A DNA stretch of 64,000 nucleotides, from contig CAVUSX010000007.1 of assembly GCA_963744275.1 (NCBI GenBank), forward strand, positions 248,001-312,000. Direction: 5' to 3'. Below, piece by piece: positions 1 through 9,924 of this stretch (position 1 is its first letter; each line of letters starts with the position of its first letter). The notes beneath the pieces are model-generated. The model worked only from the letters and a program-made list of their open reading frames with translations. It was not told where the DNA came from and did no database searches. Source of the stretch: VAZQ01 sp963744275. GTDB lineage: Bacteria > Pseudomonadota > Alphaproteobacteria > Rhizobiales > Xanthobacteraceae. The translations under genes and the position numbers were made by a program.

Positions 1-308
1 TCGCCGCCGATCTCGAACCCCAGCGCCGCGGATTGATGTTGATCGAGCCCGCTCAGCACCAGCATGCGGTCGCGGAATTGCGCGATCGGCTCGAGGATCG
101 GCGTCAGGGCGAAGTCGGCGCCTTCGGTTGCGGGCGTCCACTTGTCCATCATGATCCCGTTCGGGACCTCGACGAAGGACAGGCGGATCGGCCGCGCCGG
201 CTCGGCGGAAAGCGCCGGGGTCATGGCGTCCAGCACCGGCAGGGCGAGCACCGCGCCGGTCCCGCGCAGGAAGGCGCGACGGGGAATTGATTTCCTAGCT
301 ATGATCAT
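1..308 (-). CDS. DUF1552 family protein (N-terminal part, gene runs off the window)
   Basis: About 102 N-terminal residues are visible, starting at the ATG at 308-306. The N-terminus carries a twin-arginine-like export signal (RRAFLRG, then a hydrophobic stretch ending near LSAEP). It is followed by the RLSFVEVPNGIMMDKW and MLVLSGLDQHQS blocks I associate with DUF1552. The start overlaps the 3' end of the upstream DUF1592 gene by 14 bases, so the two are translationally coupled. In this family DUF1592-type multidomain proteins are regularly followed by a DUF1552 protein. The biochemical role is unknown. Export by the Tat route is inferred from the signal only. Confidence 0.75.
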   Translation of the reverse strand, partial: MIIARKSIPRRAFLRGTGAVLALPVLDAMTPALSAEPARPIRLSFVEVPNGIMMDKWTPATEGADFALTPILEPIAQFRDRMLVLSGLDQHQSAALGFEIGG

Positions 309-2653
309 CGCTGACCCTCCTCATCTGGAACGGGGTGCTCTTGACGATACCGAGAATGATGGACGACCACCGATTGTCGTTCAAGGCAGCCTCGCGCGTG
401 ATCTTGCGCAGGGCGGGCCCGTCGTATTCCTCGACGCCGCGACCCAGAGCATAGGTCATGAGCCGCTCGGTGAAGGTCTCCAGGAATTGATCCTTTTTGC
501 TCAGCAGGAGCTCGCGCAGGCCCTCCGGCCCGTCGAACCGGGTGCCGTCGGGCAGGACACCGGTGGCATCGATGGGTCCCGCCCCTGCTCCGGTGGAGTC
601 GCGCCACCGGCCGAGGCCGTCGAAGTTCTCCAGCGCAAAGCCGATGGGATCCATCGCGCGGTGGCAGACGGCGCAAGTGGGATTGGCCCGGTGCTGCTCC
701 ATGCGTTGGCGCATCGTCAGCGTTCTGGTGCTCGCATCCTCCTTCAACGATGGAACATTGGGAGGCGGCGGCGGAGGCGGCAGCCCCAAGAGCTGCTCGA
801 GCACCCACTTTCCGCGTATCGTCGGCGACGTCCGGTCCGGATAGGAGGTCACCGCCAATATGCTGGCTTGTCCGAGCAGGCCCTTGCGCTTCGGGTCGGT
901 GATCGCAACGCGGCGAAATTCGCTGCCGTAAACCCCCGCGATACCGTAATGCTCGGCCAAGCGCTGATTGAGGAAGGTGTAATCCGTCGTCAGCAAATCG
1001 ACCGGGCTGCGGTCCTCGCGCAAGTTGCTTTCGATGAGCAGCTCGGTCTCCTGCCCGAGCGCCTGGCGCAGGTTTTCGTCGAAACTCGGAAAAGCCGCGG
1101 GGTCCGGCTGAATCCTGGCGATATTGCGCAGGAACAGCCATTGGCCGGCGAAGTTCGTCACCAGAGCCCGCGAGCGCGGATCGGCCAGCATGCGCCGGAC
1201 CTGGCCTTCCAGGACGGACGCGTCACGAAGGCCGCCGCGCTCGGCGACGGCGAGCAGCTCGTCATCGGGAATGCTGCTCCACAGGAAAAAGGACAGGCGC
1301 GATGCGAGCTCGACATCGCTGATCCGGTAGACGCTCCCGGGCGCCGCGTTCGGCGGATCGAACTCCATCCGGAAGATGAATTCGGGCGACACCAGAATCT
1401 TTTGCAGCGCCAGCCTCACACCCGCCTCGAAACCGCCGCTCTCCGCGCCGCGGCGGTAGAGCGCGAGCAGTTGCCGCAGATCGTCGGCGGTCGCCGGTCG
1501 TCGATAGGCGCGGTGCGCGAGGTTGGAGATGATCTTTTCGGCGCAGGCCTCTTCCTGCTCGCCCGCGGCCGGATGGCAGAGGAAAATCCGGTCGCGGCTG
1601 GGCGTTGCACCCGGCCCCTGCACATTATACGGGCCCGCAACCGTGATGCTGCCGATGCCTTCGAAGAAGGCCCTCTCACGCGCCTTTCGCAGAATGCCTT
1701 CCGGCGCCACGGTATCCTTCACGAACGTCGCAACAATTGCCCGCGTGCCCGCCTTCACCGGCAAACGGACCTTGAGACTGGGCACTGGGGTCTTTCTCCG
1801 CGCCGTACCCGCCGCCGCGCGGATCGGCCGCGATGGTGAACAGGTCCAGCCGTTGCCCGTCGAGCCGCAGATCGAGCTTGCGTTCCCGGCCGAGACCCAA
1901 AACCTCGTCGAATCTGCCCCGTTGCAGAGCCACCGAAATCTCATATTCGCCGTCCACCGGGAATTGGTGGCTGACGGAAGTGCCGCCGCGCGAGCCGAGC
2001 GGCATGTCCTCGCTCATGCGATCGACCTGAACCAGCCCGTGCGGGACGTCATAGGTTTGATAGGACGGCGGCAGCGTGGTATCGCCCACGGCCAGCCGGC
2101 TGATCTTGCCCGCCGCCGCGAGGTACCGTTCCAGCAACACGGGCGATACGTTCAGCACGTCTCCGATGTTGTCGAAGCCGTAGCCCATGTCGTCGGCGGG
2201 CAATAGTTCCCCGACGTCGATCTCGATCGCCAGGAGATCGCGAATGGCATTGGCGTACTCCGCCCGGTTGAGGCGATGGAGCGTGGGGCGTCCGGGATTG
2301 GGCTTGACCTCCGCCAGACGGTCGCGTCCGGACTCGATATAGTCGGTGAGGGCTTCGTAGGTGGCCGCGTCGGGCCGCCACCTGCCCGCCGGCGGCATGT
2401 CGTGGTTGCGCAGCTTGCGCAGCAGCTTCTCCCAGATGGCGCCGTTGTCCTCCAGGTCGGCGAAGTCCAAAACCCTCAGGTTCACTCCGGCCCGCGGCAT
2501 GGTGCTGCTGTGGCACCTGAAGCAATACTGCTCCAATGTGGCGTGGTAGGCGGTTGCGGGCGTGGAGATGGGAAATTTCGTCAGCACTATCGCTGCGAGA
2601 CCCGTGCCCGCGAGGACCAGACCGATTGAGGCCAGTATCGGCGCTCGAATCAT
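295..2653 (-). CDS. DUF1592-type multidomain haem-like protein (PSD/PSCyt family), frame broken once
   Basis: Large exported protein of the planctomycete-type PSD/PSCyt family. The start is the ATG at 2653, behind a strong GGAGGAAGG ribosome site; an N-terminal membrane segment follows. A CFRCH haem-type motif sits near residues 44-48. The DUF1587-like block (LHRLNRAEYANAIRDLL), the DUF1592 block (RAYRRPATADDL, SPEFIFRME), the DUF1588 block with a second CAVCH motif, and the C-terminal DUF1585 block (ERLMTYALGRG) follow in the usual order. The reading frame changes by one base near 1785-1800, beside a run of four G on the + strand. Coding similarity continues unbroken on both sides, so I treat it as one gene of about 785 codons with an indel. 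Function unknown, possibly a periplasmic redox or carbohydrate-related protein. Forms an operon with the DUF1552 gene. Confidence 0.8.
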
Positions 2654-2857
2654 TCCTTCCTCCACGACGCAGGGTCGGATGGCGGATTCGGATGATGGCG
2701 GACTCGGATGCCGGATTGTTCGGCTAGGCTGACCTAAGGTTCGTTTCAAGTCAAGTTGCACCGCCGGGCAACCGCACTGAGCGCGCGCATATCTTTGGTC
2801 GGCTCAGTGTTCGTATCGCGGCAGGACCGGTGATTTTCGCCCTGCTCGGGCTCGATA

Positions 2858-3382
2858 TCAAGGTTTTGGCGCTCCCGATGCCGCGGCGCTCCAGGTCTTG
2901 AAGTCCTCGTCCGAGACGGTCGGCAGCTTCTTCAGGAATGCGACGATTGACCAGATTTCCGGGTCCGGCATTTCACCGAAACCCGGCATGCCGGTCATGT
3001 TGATTCCGTTCTTGATCACCCAGAAGAGCTGGGCCGGCGTGCGCTCATTCACCACCTCCTTCAGATCGGGCGGATCAGGTCGCAGGCCCTCCGAAAATTT
3101 TGCCCAATCGACGCCCGGACCGCCGTGGCAGCTCGGGCATCCATGCTCCGAGAAGGTGCGCGCCCCGGCGCGCAGCGTTGCGGGGCTGTCCAGCGAATTC
3201 GGCGGCGCATCCGTGGCATGGCGCGCAATGGAGGCCATCCGCACCCTCACGAGCGCCCAATGCACGATCTCCGGCTCCTCGGCCGTGGTGGCCACGCTAT
3301 AGAAGCCGCCGAAGAAGAAGACGGCTGTGCCAATCCCGGCAAGAATCGCGAGGAGGCCGATCAACGCCAGAAACTTGAGCAT
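2858..3382 (-). CDS. membrane-anchored class I c-type cytochrome
   Basis: A 174-residue protein with a single N-terminal membrane helix (residues about 4-28). It carries one CxxCH haem attachment motif, CPSCHGG, near residue 82, and a downstream TGMPGFGEMPD segment that supplies the likely axial Met. This layout is typical of cytochrome c/cbb3-type soluble domains tethered to the periplasmic face of the membrane. The start ATG at 3382 is preceded by a purine-rich site. It lies about 200 bases upstream of the DUF1592/DUF1552 pair on the same strand. The pair's own CxxCH motifs suggest a shared periplasmic electron-transfer function, but that is inference. Confidence 0.85.
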   Translation of the reverse strand: MLKFLALIGLLAILAGIGTAVFFFGGFYSVATTAEEPEIVHWALVRVRMASIARHATDAPPNSLDSPATLRAGARTFSEHGCPSCHGGPGVDWAKFSEGLRPDPPDLKEVVNERTPAQLFWVIKNGINMTGMPGFGEMPDPEIWSIVAFLKKLPTVSDEDFKTWSAAASGAPKP

Positions 3383-3727
3383 GGAGGAGGTCTCCGGTCG
3401 AGGTCCGGTGGGCCGTACCCTTCGGAGGCGACGAGGATCGGCAGCGGTCGTCAGGGCCGGGCGTTCGAAGGCCGAAAGCGTTACCGCTTCGGGACTCGTC
3501 CGTCAAAATGTCCTTTGCGGTGTCGATCAGCTGGACAGCGCCAGATTTCTCCAGGCCGAATAGGATGGACTTTGGATCGCTTTTTTTGATTTTGCAAAGC
3601 TTTAAGTAGGGGCTTCCAAAACCAGGTCATGACCCGAGCTCCCGATTGCAGGTGCCACCTCCCCCTCGACATTCCCTCACCGCCGCGCCAAGCTTCCGCA
3701 AGCGTTTCACACGAGAGGGAGGTGCCC
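3383..3727. other. intergenic region between divergent genes
   Basis: A 345-base gap separates the cytochrome (-) and the hydrolase (+). It holds both promoters in principle. An AT-rich patch with a run of seven T lies near 3579-3587. I recognise no specific operator, RNA or repeat. Confidence 0.4.
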
Positions 3728-4504
3728 ATGACGATGACCCGCAGGCTTGCGCTGTTGGCGCCCGCGACCGTCGCGCTCGGCGCGGCCGCATTTTCGTCCA
3801 CGCCGGCACGTGCGGCGATGAAGACCGAATCCATCGATTACAGCCACGGCAACACCAAGCTCAAAGCCTATGTGGCCTACGACGACAGCGTAACCGGCAA
3901 GCGCCCGGCCATCTTCATGGTGCATGCGCGCAACGGTCTGACCGATTTCGCCAAGCAGCAGGCGGAGGAATGGTCGAAACTCGGCTATTACGTCTTCGCC
4001 ACCGACATGTTCGGCATGCTGCCGAAAAATCTCCAGGAGATCACCGCGCAGACCGACATGTTCCGCAACGACCGCGCGCTCATGAAGGCGCGCGCCCAAG
4101 CCGGCTTCGATGTTCTTGCCAAGCAAGCGCTGGTCGACACCTCACGCATCGCCCTGATCGGCTACTGCTTCGGCGGTACGGTAGGCGTCGAGTTCGGGTC
4201 GACCGGCGCGCCTCTCGCCGCCAATGTCGCGATCCATGGCTCGTTCGGCGGTCACGCCTCCGGCTGGGCGAAGAATGCCAAGGGCATGTTTCTCATCTTG
4301 CACGGCGCCGAGGACCCGAACTATCCGGTCGAGTTCGGCAAGGTGATCGATGAGCTGAAGGCCGCCAAGACGCCGTTCGAGGTCGAGATGTATAGCGGCA
4401 CGGCGCACGGCTTCTCAGAACCGAAGAACAAGGCGGAAGAGCGGGCCATCGCCCAGGCCAAAGCGACCACCGGGCGCACGCTCAAGGAGCTGTTCGGGGT
4501 GTGA
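3728..4504 (+). CDS. secreted dienelactone hydrolase family protein
   Basis: A 258-residue alpha/beta hydrolase. The ATG at 3728 sits behind GAGGGAGGTG. The signal peptide ends around TPARAAMK. The dienelactone-hydrolase nucleophile motif is GYCFGG (Cys in place of the usual Ser). It is followed by HGAEDPNYP, giving the acid residue, and GTAHGFSEP, giving the catalytic His. Dienelactone hydrolases open lactone intermediates in (chloro)aromatic degradation. Many exported paralogues have unknown substrates, so no specific pathway can be claimed. The gene stands alone, transcribed away from the cytochrome. Confidence 0.88.
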   Translation: MTMTRRLALLAPATVALGAAAFSSTPARAAMKTESIDYSHGNTKLKAYVAYDDSVTGKRPAIFMVHARNGLTDFAKQQAEEWSKLGYYVFATDMFGMLPKNLQEITAQTDMFRNDRALMKARAQAGFDVLAKQALVDTSRIALIGYCFGGTVGVEFGSTGAPLAANVAIHGSFGGHASGWAKNAKGMFLILHGAEDPNYPVEFGKVIDELKAAKTPFEVEMYSGTAHGFSEPKNKAEERAIAQAKATTGRTLKELFGV

Positions 4505-4598
4505 ACGCGCCGGGGTCCTCCCGGTGAACTGAAATTCGCCGGGCTTCGTGCGCAAACCTCGACGACACCCCGGCTGAGCCGGAGACCGCTCTTGGAGG

Positions 4599-5539
4599 TT
4601 AGAAGTCAGACTTGTCGGCGGTCGGCAGATGCGCGTCCTTGTCGGAAAACTGGTTTAGCTGATAGTCGTGCTGCACATTCTCGGCGCAGACCCGCTCTTC
4701 CCACGGGCTTGCGCTGCGGCCATACGTGATGGTCGCCGACCAGGGCATGGTGAAGACGCCGGGGTCCTCCACCGTGAACTCGAGCTGCAGGCCCTTGCCC
4801 CGGTAGTTGGGATCACGGCCCCGCCGGAGCGCGGCCATTCCTTCTCTGCCCGCGCGATCGCTTCCTTGGTGGCCTCGTAGTCGATCAGGCGATAGCGCTC
4901 GACCACGTGCAAGGCTTGGCTGTACGGGGTGCCGAAGCGATCAATCATACGATACGGCCCGAGCCGGACCCCTACGGTGTCGATGACGAGCGTATCGCCC
5001 TCGTAGTGGCCGACCGAATCCCCGTGCAAGGACGGGGCGACCTTCGCGGGGTGCGGCTGGTTGAGCCGCACCGTGCGGAAGTCGCTGTCGTGCGCATAGA
5101 CGAGAGTGACCTTGTCGGGCTGTTGCAACAGCTGGACAAAAAAATTCCAAAAAATATAGGGCACCGGATTTTGCAGGCACATGCTGTCCGGGTCCGGAAA
5201 GGCGTGGCCCGACAGTGAGATTTCGCCGAGCTTCTTGACCACCTCGGCGGCCTCGGGCTTGAGGATCGGATTTGAGTAGTCGCCGACCAGCTGGTCGAAA
5301 TTGCTGGCGCCGGAGGGCAGCCGCGATTTGTTTCTGATCGGGCCGGGTCCCGAGAGCTGGGGGCCAAAGCCGAGCCCGGGATGCGCCCAAAGGCCGGAGA
5401 AATCCGGGATCGATGCCGCGCTTTGCGCAGCGCCGCCTGACGTGGCGACCGCGGGCGCCGTCCCTTGCCCGACGGCGGGAGACGCAACCGCGCCCGCCCA
5501 TGCGCTCAGTGCAAAAAACAATTTCAGCCGTACACGCAT
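4599..5539 (-). CDS. exported protein of unknown function (paralogue of the 58.2 kb gene), frame broken once
   Basis: About 313 codons. The start is the ATG at 5539, behind GAGGGTG; an N-terminal signal peptide (LFFALSAWAGAVASPAVGQ) follows. The mature part begins IPDFSGLWAHPG. It contains HYEGDTLVIDTVG and a later block (MIDRFGTPYS, ALHVVERYRL) that is shared with the 58255-59175 product. The reading frame shifts by one near 4810-4825, after which EFTVEDPGVFTMPWSA and CAENVQHDY continue the family to a stop at 4599. I know such proteins only as uncharacterised soil-bacterial secreted proteins, and I do not assign a reaction. Confidence 0.7.
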
Positions 5540-5731
5540 GTCACCCTCGCTATCCCGGGTTGCGATGGCTCTCATCAGGGTACATCGTTTCGGTCCGGGG
5601 AGGGAGTTGTTCCAGCGGTGACGAACGGATCGACCCGCGCTACTCCCCGATCTCCCGCGGCCGACCCATCAGCACCGGCTGGAACAACACGGCGAGGGCG
5701 AGCGGCCCCTGCCCATCCGGCTGCCGCGCCG

Positions 5732-7061
5732 TCAGCTCGGGTTGTCGAGGCTGAACACGCCGCTGTCCTCGTCATAGGCGAAGGCCTCGGCATAGCGGGC
5801 CCAGGAGATGACGGCGCGCAGCGTCTCCTCGGCCGCCTCGTCGGCCATGTGATCTTCCAATTCGTCGCGGAAGCGGCTGGCCGGCGCGTGATGGGTGGTG
5901 CGCTCGTCGAGCACATGCTTGATGTGGCCCGCCAGCGGCACGTAGGTCAAAAGGTGCTGCTTGAAGAGCCGCTTGCGGTCATCGAAATCCAGACGCACGA
6001 AGCTCTTGCCGGCCTCGGTCAGGCGCAGATCGCCCTCCGCCAGCTCGGCAAATCGAAACAGCTGGAGGGTTTCGGCGGCCGGAAACAGCTCGTCGATCTC
6101 CATCTGCAGGCTGGTCGCCAGCGGCGGCAGGTCGGCGCGCCCGTTGTAGGGCTCGGCCGCGACCGCCTCCATCAAGCCCGCCAGCACGTTGGAGGATACC
6201 CGCGGCAACACCATGGAGATGCCGGTGCCGGCAAAGCCTTCGCGGGCGGTCTTGGTGGCCGGCCCCGAGGTCATGCGGGCATAGATGTCGTCGACCAGCT
6301 GGCGGAACCTCGGATCGAGGCGGCTGCGCGGCTGCGGCAGGTCGACCTTGATCTCGCCCATGATGCGTCCGGGATTGGAGGAGAAGATCAGGATGCGGTC
6401 GCTCATCAGCACCGCTTCCTCGATGTTGTGCGTGACCATGAGGATGGAGGAGATCGGCATGCGGCCTTCGCACCAGAGGTCGAGCAGATCGGTGCGCAGC
6501 GTCTCGGCGGTCAGCACGTCGAGCGCCGAGAACGGCTCGTCCATCAGCAAGACCTGCGGATGCACCACCAAGGCGCGGGCGAGCCCGACCCGTTGCCGCA
6601 TGCCGCCCGAGAGCTCCTTCGGATAGGCGATCTCGTAACCGTCGAGGCCGATCAGATCGATGGCCGCGAGCGCGCGCTTCTTGCGCGCCGCCGGATCCAC
6701 GCGCTGGGCCTCGAGCCCGATCTCGACGTTCTCCATGACGGTCAGCCAGGGGAACAGCGCGAAGCTCTGGAACACCATGGCGACCTGGCTCGCCGGTCCC
6801 TCGACCTCGGCGCCGCCGATCTTGACCGTTCCGGAGGTCGGCCGCATGAGCCCGGCGATGATGCGCAGGAGCGTGGACTTGCCGCAGCCCGAACGGCCGA
6901 GCAAGGCGACGATCTCGTTGCTGCGCAGGCTCAGATCGACGTCCTCGAGCACGAGGTGGTCCTTGGCGCCGCCCTCGCCGTAGACGTGTCGGACGCCGCT
7001 GACCTCGACCAGGGCGGGCGGACGCGGAAACGGGCGCGCGCGCCGAAACGGCTGTATCCAT
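5732..7061 (-). CDS. nitrate/sulfonate-type ABC transporter ATPase with C-terminal AAA-associated domain, frame broken near N-terminus
   Basis: The ATP-binding subunit of an NrtD/SsuB-like importer. It has Walker A LLGRSGCGKSTLLR, a Q-loop (MVFQSFALFPW), the signature LSGGMRQRVGLARAL, Walker B VLLMDEPFSALD and switch His MVTHN. About 150 residues follow (from EIDELFPAAE) that match the AAA-associated C-terminal domain found in some of these ATPases. The N-terminus (LVEVSGVRHVYGEGG) has no start codon in frame. The only ATG with a ribosome site (AAGGA) is at 7061, in a frame offset by one, so I place an indel near 7010-7030. No permease or binding protein lies next to it. Confidence 0.82.
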
Positions 7062-7371
7062 GGCTCGATTCCTTCTCAATCCGGTCCTTGATCGATCGAA
7101 GCGGCGCGACGATCACAGGGAGCCGGTCAGGCGCCCGTCAATCACCGGCAGCGGCCTGTTCATTTGACGGCTACCGTCGCCGCTCATGGTCAAGGCGGTT
7201 CCTCATCGGCGTCGGAGGGAGCCAACAAGTCGGGCCCCGGTGAGACCAACCCGATGAACTCGGCAAATGCGCTTCGTCAACAGAAGAGTGGGTGCGCGAG
7301 GCGTGAAATCGACGGGCGCGGAGCACGGGCGAGATCTCGCGCAAATGCCGGCCCGAAATATGACGGGGATA
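7062..7371. other. intergenic region upstream of the ABC ATPase
   Basis: 310 bases between two same-strand genes. I find no permease remnant, repeat or recognisable operator. Short open frames here lack coding character. Confidence 0.35.
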
Positions 7372-8355
7372 TTACGGCCGGCCCAGTCTCGGCAGGCGCC
7401 TGAACGATCGCACCCGCTGATCGTGCCCGACCGTGCTGCCGATCAGGTAGTCCGCATAGCCCTCGGCCACCTCGCCCAGCACCGCGTCGATCTCCGCCTT
7501 GCTTTCGGCCTCGAGCTCGAGGAGCGGCAGGCGCACCCGAGGCGACATCATCCGCATCGTGCTCAGCGCATATTTGACCGGCACCGGGTTGCTTTCGCCG
7601 AGCAACGCACCGGTCAATCTCGCCACCACCGGGGCGAGATGGCGGGCGCGGGCCGATTGACCCTGGTTCAGCGCCAGATACATGGCGCGACAGAGGCCGG
7701 GCGCGACGTTCGACGTCACCGAAATGCAGCCATTGCCGCCCTGCCCCAGGAACCCCAGTGCGCTCGCGTCATCGCCCGACAGCAATCGAAACTTGGACCC
7801 CAATCGAGCGCGCAGGCGCTGCGGCCGCGTCACGTCGCCGGTCGCGTCCTTCAGGCCGATGAATTGCGGGCATTCGGCCAGCCGCGCGACGGTCTCATCC
7901 GCCAGGCCGCAAACCGTGCGCGAGGGAACGTCGTACAGGATGATCGGCAAACCGATGGCGTCGCCGATCGCGCGGAAATGAGCGTACATCCCGGCCTGCA
8001 TGGGCTTGTTGTAATAGGGCACGACCGACAGCACCGCATCGGCGCCCGCGGTCTGCGCATCCCGCGCCAGCTCGATGGCGTGGCTGGTCGCGTTCGATCC
8101 GGCGCCGGCGATGACCGGCACGCGGCCCCGCGCCACGCCGACCGCGATGCGAACGATCCGGTCATGCTCGGCGCGGCTCAGGGTCGGGGCTTCGCCGGTC
8201 GTGCCGCACACCACCAGGGCAGCGGCGCCTTCCCGGATCTGGCGGTCGCACAGCAGCTCGAAGGCTGCGCCGTCGACGTTTCCGTCTCGATCGAACGGCG
8301 TCGGCAGCGCCGGTGCGTAGCCCGACAATCTCGACACATGCTTTCCGGTGATCAT
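7372..8355 (-). CDS. dapA: 4-hydroxy-tetrahydrodipicolinate synthase (DapA-like)
   Basis: A 327-residue class I aldolase-fold protein. The start is the ATG at 8355, behind GAGGTG. Diagnostic motifs are the pyruvate-binding GTTGEAPTL near residue 50, the PYYNKP segment carrying the catalytic Tyr, and the Schiff-base Lys in FIGLKDATGD. DapA condenses pyruvate with aspartate semialdehyde in lysine and diaminopimelate synthesis. The length (slightly longer than the usual 292-300) and isolated position leave open a paralogous pyruvate aldolase of the DapA/NAL family. Confidence 0.85.
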   Translation of the reverse strand: MITGKHVSRLSGYAPALPTPFDRDGNVDGAAFELLCDRQIREGAAALVVCGTTGEAPTLSRAEHDRIVRIAVGVARGRVPVIAGAGSNATSHAIELARDAQTAGADAVLSVVPYYNKPMQAGMYAHFRAIGDAIGLPIILYDVPSRTVCGLADETVARLAECPQFIGLKDATGDVTRPQRLRARLGSKFRLLSGDDASALGFLGQGGNGCISVTSNVAPGLCRAMYLALNQGQSARARHLAPVVARLTGALLGESNPVPVKYALSTMRMMSPRVRLPLLELEAESKAEIDAVLGEVAEGYADYLIGSTVGHDQRVRSFRRLPRLGRP

Positions 8356-8431
8356 GGAAACACCTCGGCCGGCCGCGTTCATAGTCGGTTTGCGCAAACG
8401 ACCAAGCGAATCGCAGTGGGGGGATAGGCGA

Positions 8432-8687
8432 TTAAGCCGCGAAATTCCCGACCGGATGAGGTCTGCCGTTGATATCCAGCTCGAGAACGCCAGGGACCAT
8501 GATCACCGCCTGCGGACGGTTCCCATTCTCGAACATTGCAAACTTGAGGGCTTCAGTGCGGCCGACGAACAGGCCGCCGCGCAGCCCCTGTTGATCCTGC
8601 ACGACCCAGTGGCCGTGGCTGTCCTTGCCGACGCGGAACAGGCTCGCATGTGAGAGGATGCGACGAGGGAGGTTCGGCTTCGTTCAT
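8432..8687 (-). CDS. small conserved hypothetical protein, frame broken at codon 2
   Basis: Encodes about 84 residues: an N-terminus (TKPNLPRRILSHASL), then FRVGKDSHGHWVVQDQ, GLRGGLFVGRTEALKFA and NGNRPQAVIMVPG. It resembles a short rhizobial protein family of unknown function that I remember only as hypothetical. The sole good start is the ATG at 8687, behind AAAGGAG. It reads ATGAACG, and removing one A puts it in frame with the conserved sequence. An indel at codon 2 is therefore more likely than decay. Downstream of the 63-residue gene at 8726 on the same strand, so probably co-transcribed. Confidence 0.55.
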
Positions 8688-8725
8688 GACACTTCTCCTT
8701 TGAGCTGGTTGCAAGAGGCGGGAAG

Positions 8726-8917
8726 TCAGCGAACGAGCGGCAGATCGTCGTCGTTCTTGGATGAAAGATGGTAGCGGCCGTGGAACAGCTCGGCCTCGAT
8801 CCGCGCCCGATCCGCCCGCGCCCATGCGCGCGAACGCTGCAGGTCCGACAGCAGCGATGCGGCTCTCCCCAATGTCCTGGCGATGGCGATTGAAATCGTG
8901 TTGATCAGAACGAGCAT
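8726..8917 (-). CDS. small conserved hypothetical protein (63 aa)
   Basis: The ATG at 8917 follows GGGAG at good spacing. The N-terminus is hydrophobic (LVLINTISIAIARTLG). The rest is basic and acidic, with the ending LSSKNDDDLPLVR, which I associate with a short Bradyrhizobium-type hypothetical family. Function unknown. It lies about 40 bases upstream of the gene at 8432-8687 in the same direction and probably shares its transcript. Confidence 0.55.
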   Translation of the reverse strand: MLVLINTISIAIARTLGRAASLLSDLQRSRAWARADRARIEAELFHGRYHLSSKNDDDLPLVR

Positions 8918-9087
8918 CTGAGGCTCCCTGGCGCAACCGATCAAGCCTGCGCTGCGCTCGAGGATCGCTGCCGGCAATGTGCTCATGGCTTCATATGAAT
9001 TCGAGAGGGATTCCGAACGGATTTCATAAGTACCGAATAAGCGATCGAGTACGCGCGGCCGCAGTTTCCGGGCCATTCGAGATCCGG

Positions 9088-9561
9088 TCACGCGAAATTG
9101 TCGCAGCACATGACCACGGCAGGCGAAGCGGGCGCTTGCGGACGATGCAGGACCACGCTCCCCGCCGGCAACGGCTCGGCGCCTCGGCGCGCCTCGATCC
9201 AGGCGCTCAGGATCGCGAGCGGCAGCGATTCGTGGCGGGCTTCGGCATTGTCGCCGAGCCAGGCCGGGAGGTTCCACTGCTTGCTGAGCGAGCAGAGCCA
9301 ATAGCCCTCCTCGCAAACCAGCCGGCGCAGCCGCCATTGCGGCAATTCGAGCTCGACCAGCGCCAGCGCCGCCTCGGTCCAAGCCTCCAATTCGACCAGC
9401 CGATCGATCTTTGCGGCCCTGGAGGCGCAGCCCGGCATGGCGAGCCGGGTGCAGGCGCCGGCGACGATCCCCGCCATCAGATCGGGCGTGACGGCCTGCG
9501 CAAGCCGCAGCCGATCCTGCAGCTCGACCAAGAGACCACCCGCATCCCGCCCGAAGAACAT
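9088..9561 (-). CDS. conserved hypothetical protein (157 aa)
   Basis: The start was chosen at the ATG at 9561, behind GGAGAGGG; an ATG 18 bases upstream has a poorer site. A mostly helical, Ala/Leu-rich protein. It contains VEAWTEAALALVELELPQW, then CEEGYWLCSLS, and a conserved-looking HESLPLAILSAWIEARR block. No signal peptide and no recognisable catalytic motif. Similar proteins are known to me from rhizobia only as hypothetical. Precedes the two small genes at 8726-8917 and 8432-8687 on the same strand. Confidence 0.6.
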   Translation of the reverse strand: MFFGRDAGGLLVELQDRLRLAQAVTPDLMAGIVAGACTRLAMPGCASRAAKIDRLVELEAWTEAALALVELELPQWRLRRLVCEEGYWLCSLSKQWNLPAWLGDNAEARHESLPLAILSAWIEARRGAEPLPAGSVVLHRPQAPASPAVVMCCDNFA

Positions 9562-9924
9562 GAACCCTCTCCATCTCATGCGCGGCCTGTGATGGCCACC
9601 GATGGAAGATGGCGAAAATGTCATATAGATGCGAGATGAGCGGTCGAGCGGCGGTATAGGGGTTTCATAAAGATCGGCGGCTCGATTTATAGGAGCTCGA
9701 CCGGGGTCCCTATTCCCAAAGCCTGATCCTTTCACCTGGCCACAATTACCGACTCGGCCGCATGCAGGCGCTCGGGATCAATTTCGATCTTCAGCCTCGG
9801 GGCGCTTATGAGTTTTCTATTTCCGAGCTCCGGCACGGATTGGCCGCGTTTGACGTCCGTGCCAAACTAGGATTTGTCCGGGCTGCCACCGGTCCATGGT
9901 CGGCAATGCGCAGCGGGGATTGGG
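9562..9924. other. intergenic region between divergent genes
   Basis: About 360 bases between the hypothetical gene on - and the methyltransferase on +. A few AT-rich patches are present around 9660-9690 and 9810. No palindromic operator or RNA gene was recognised. Confidence 0.35.

Noticed and set aside
64..1839. A 591-codon + strand frame opposite the DUF1552/DUF1592 genes
   Set aside because: The minus strand carries recognised domains; the + frame shows none and has no ribosome site.
6931..7116. End of an ABC permease gene upstream of the ATPase
   Set aside because: The short frame here has no membrane-helix character and no family signature.
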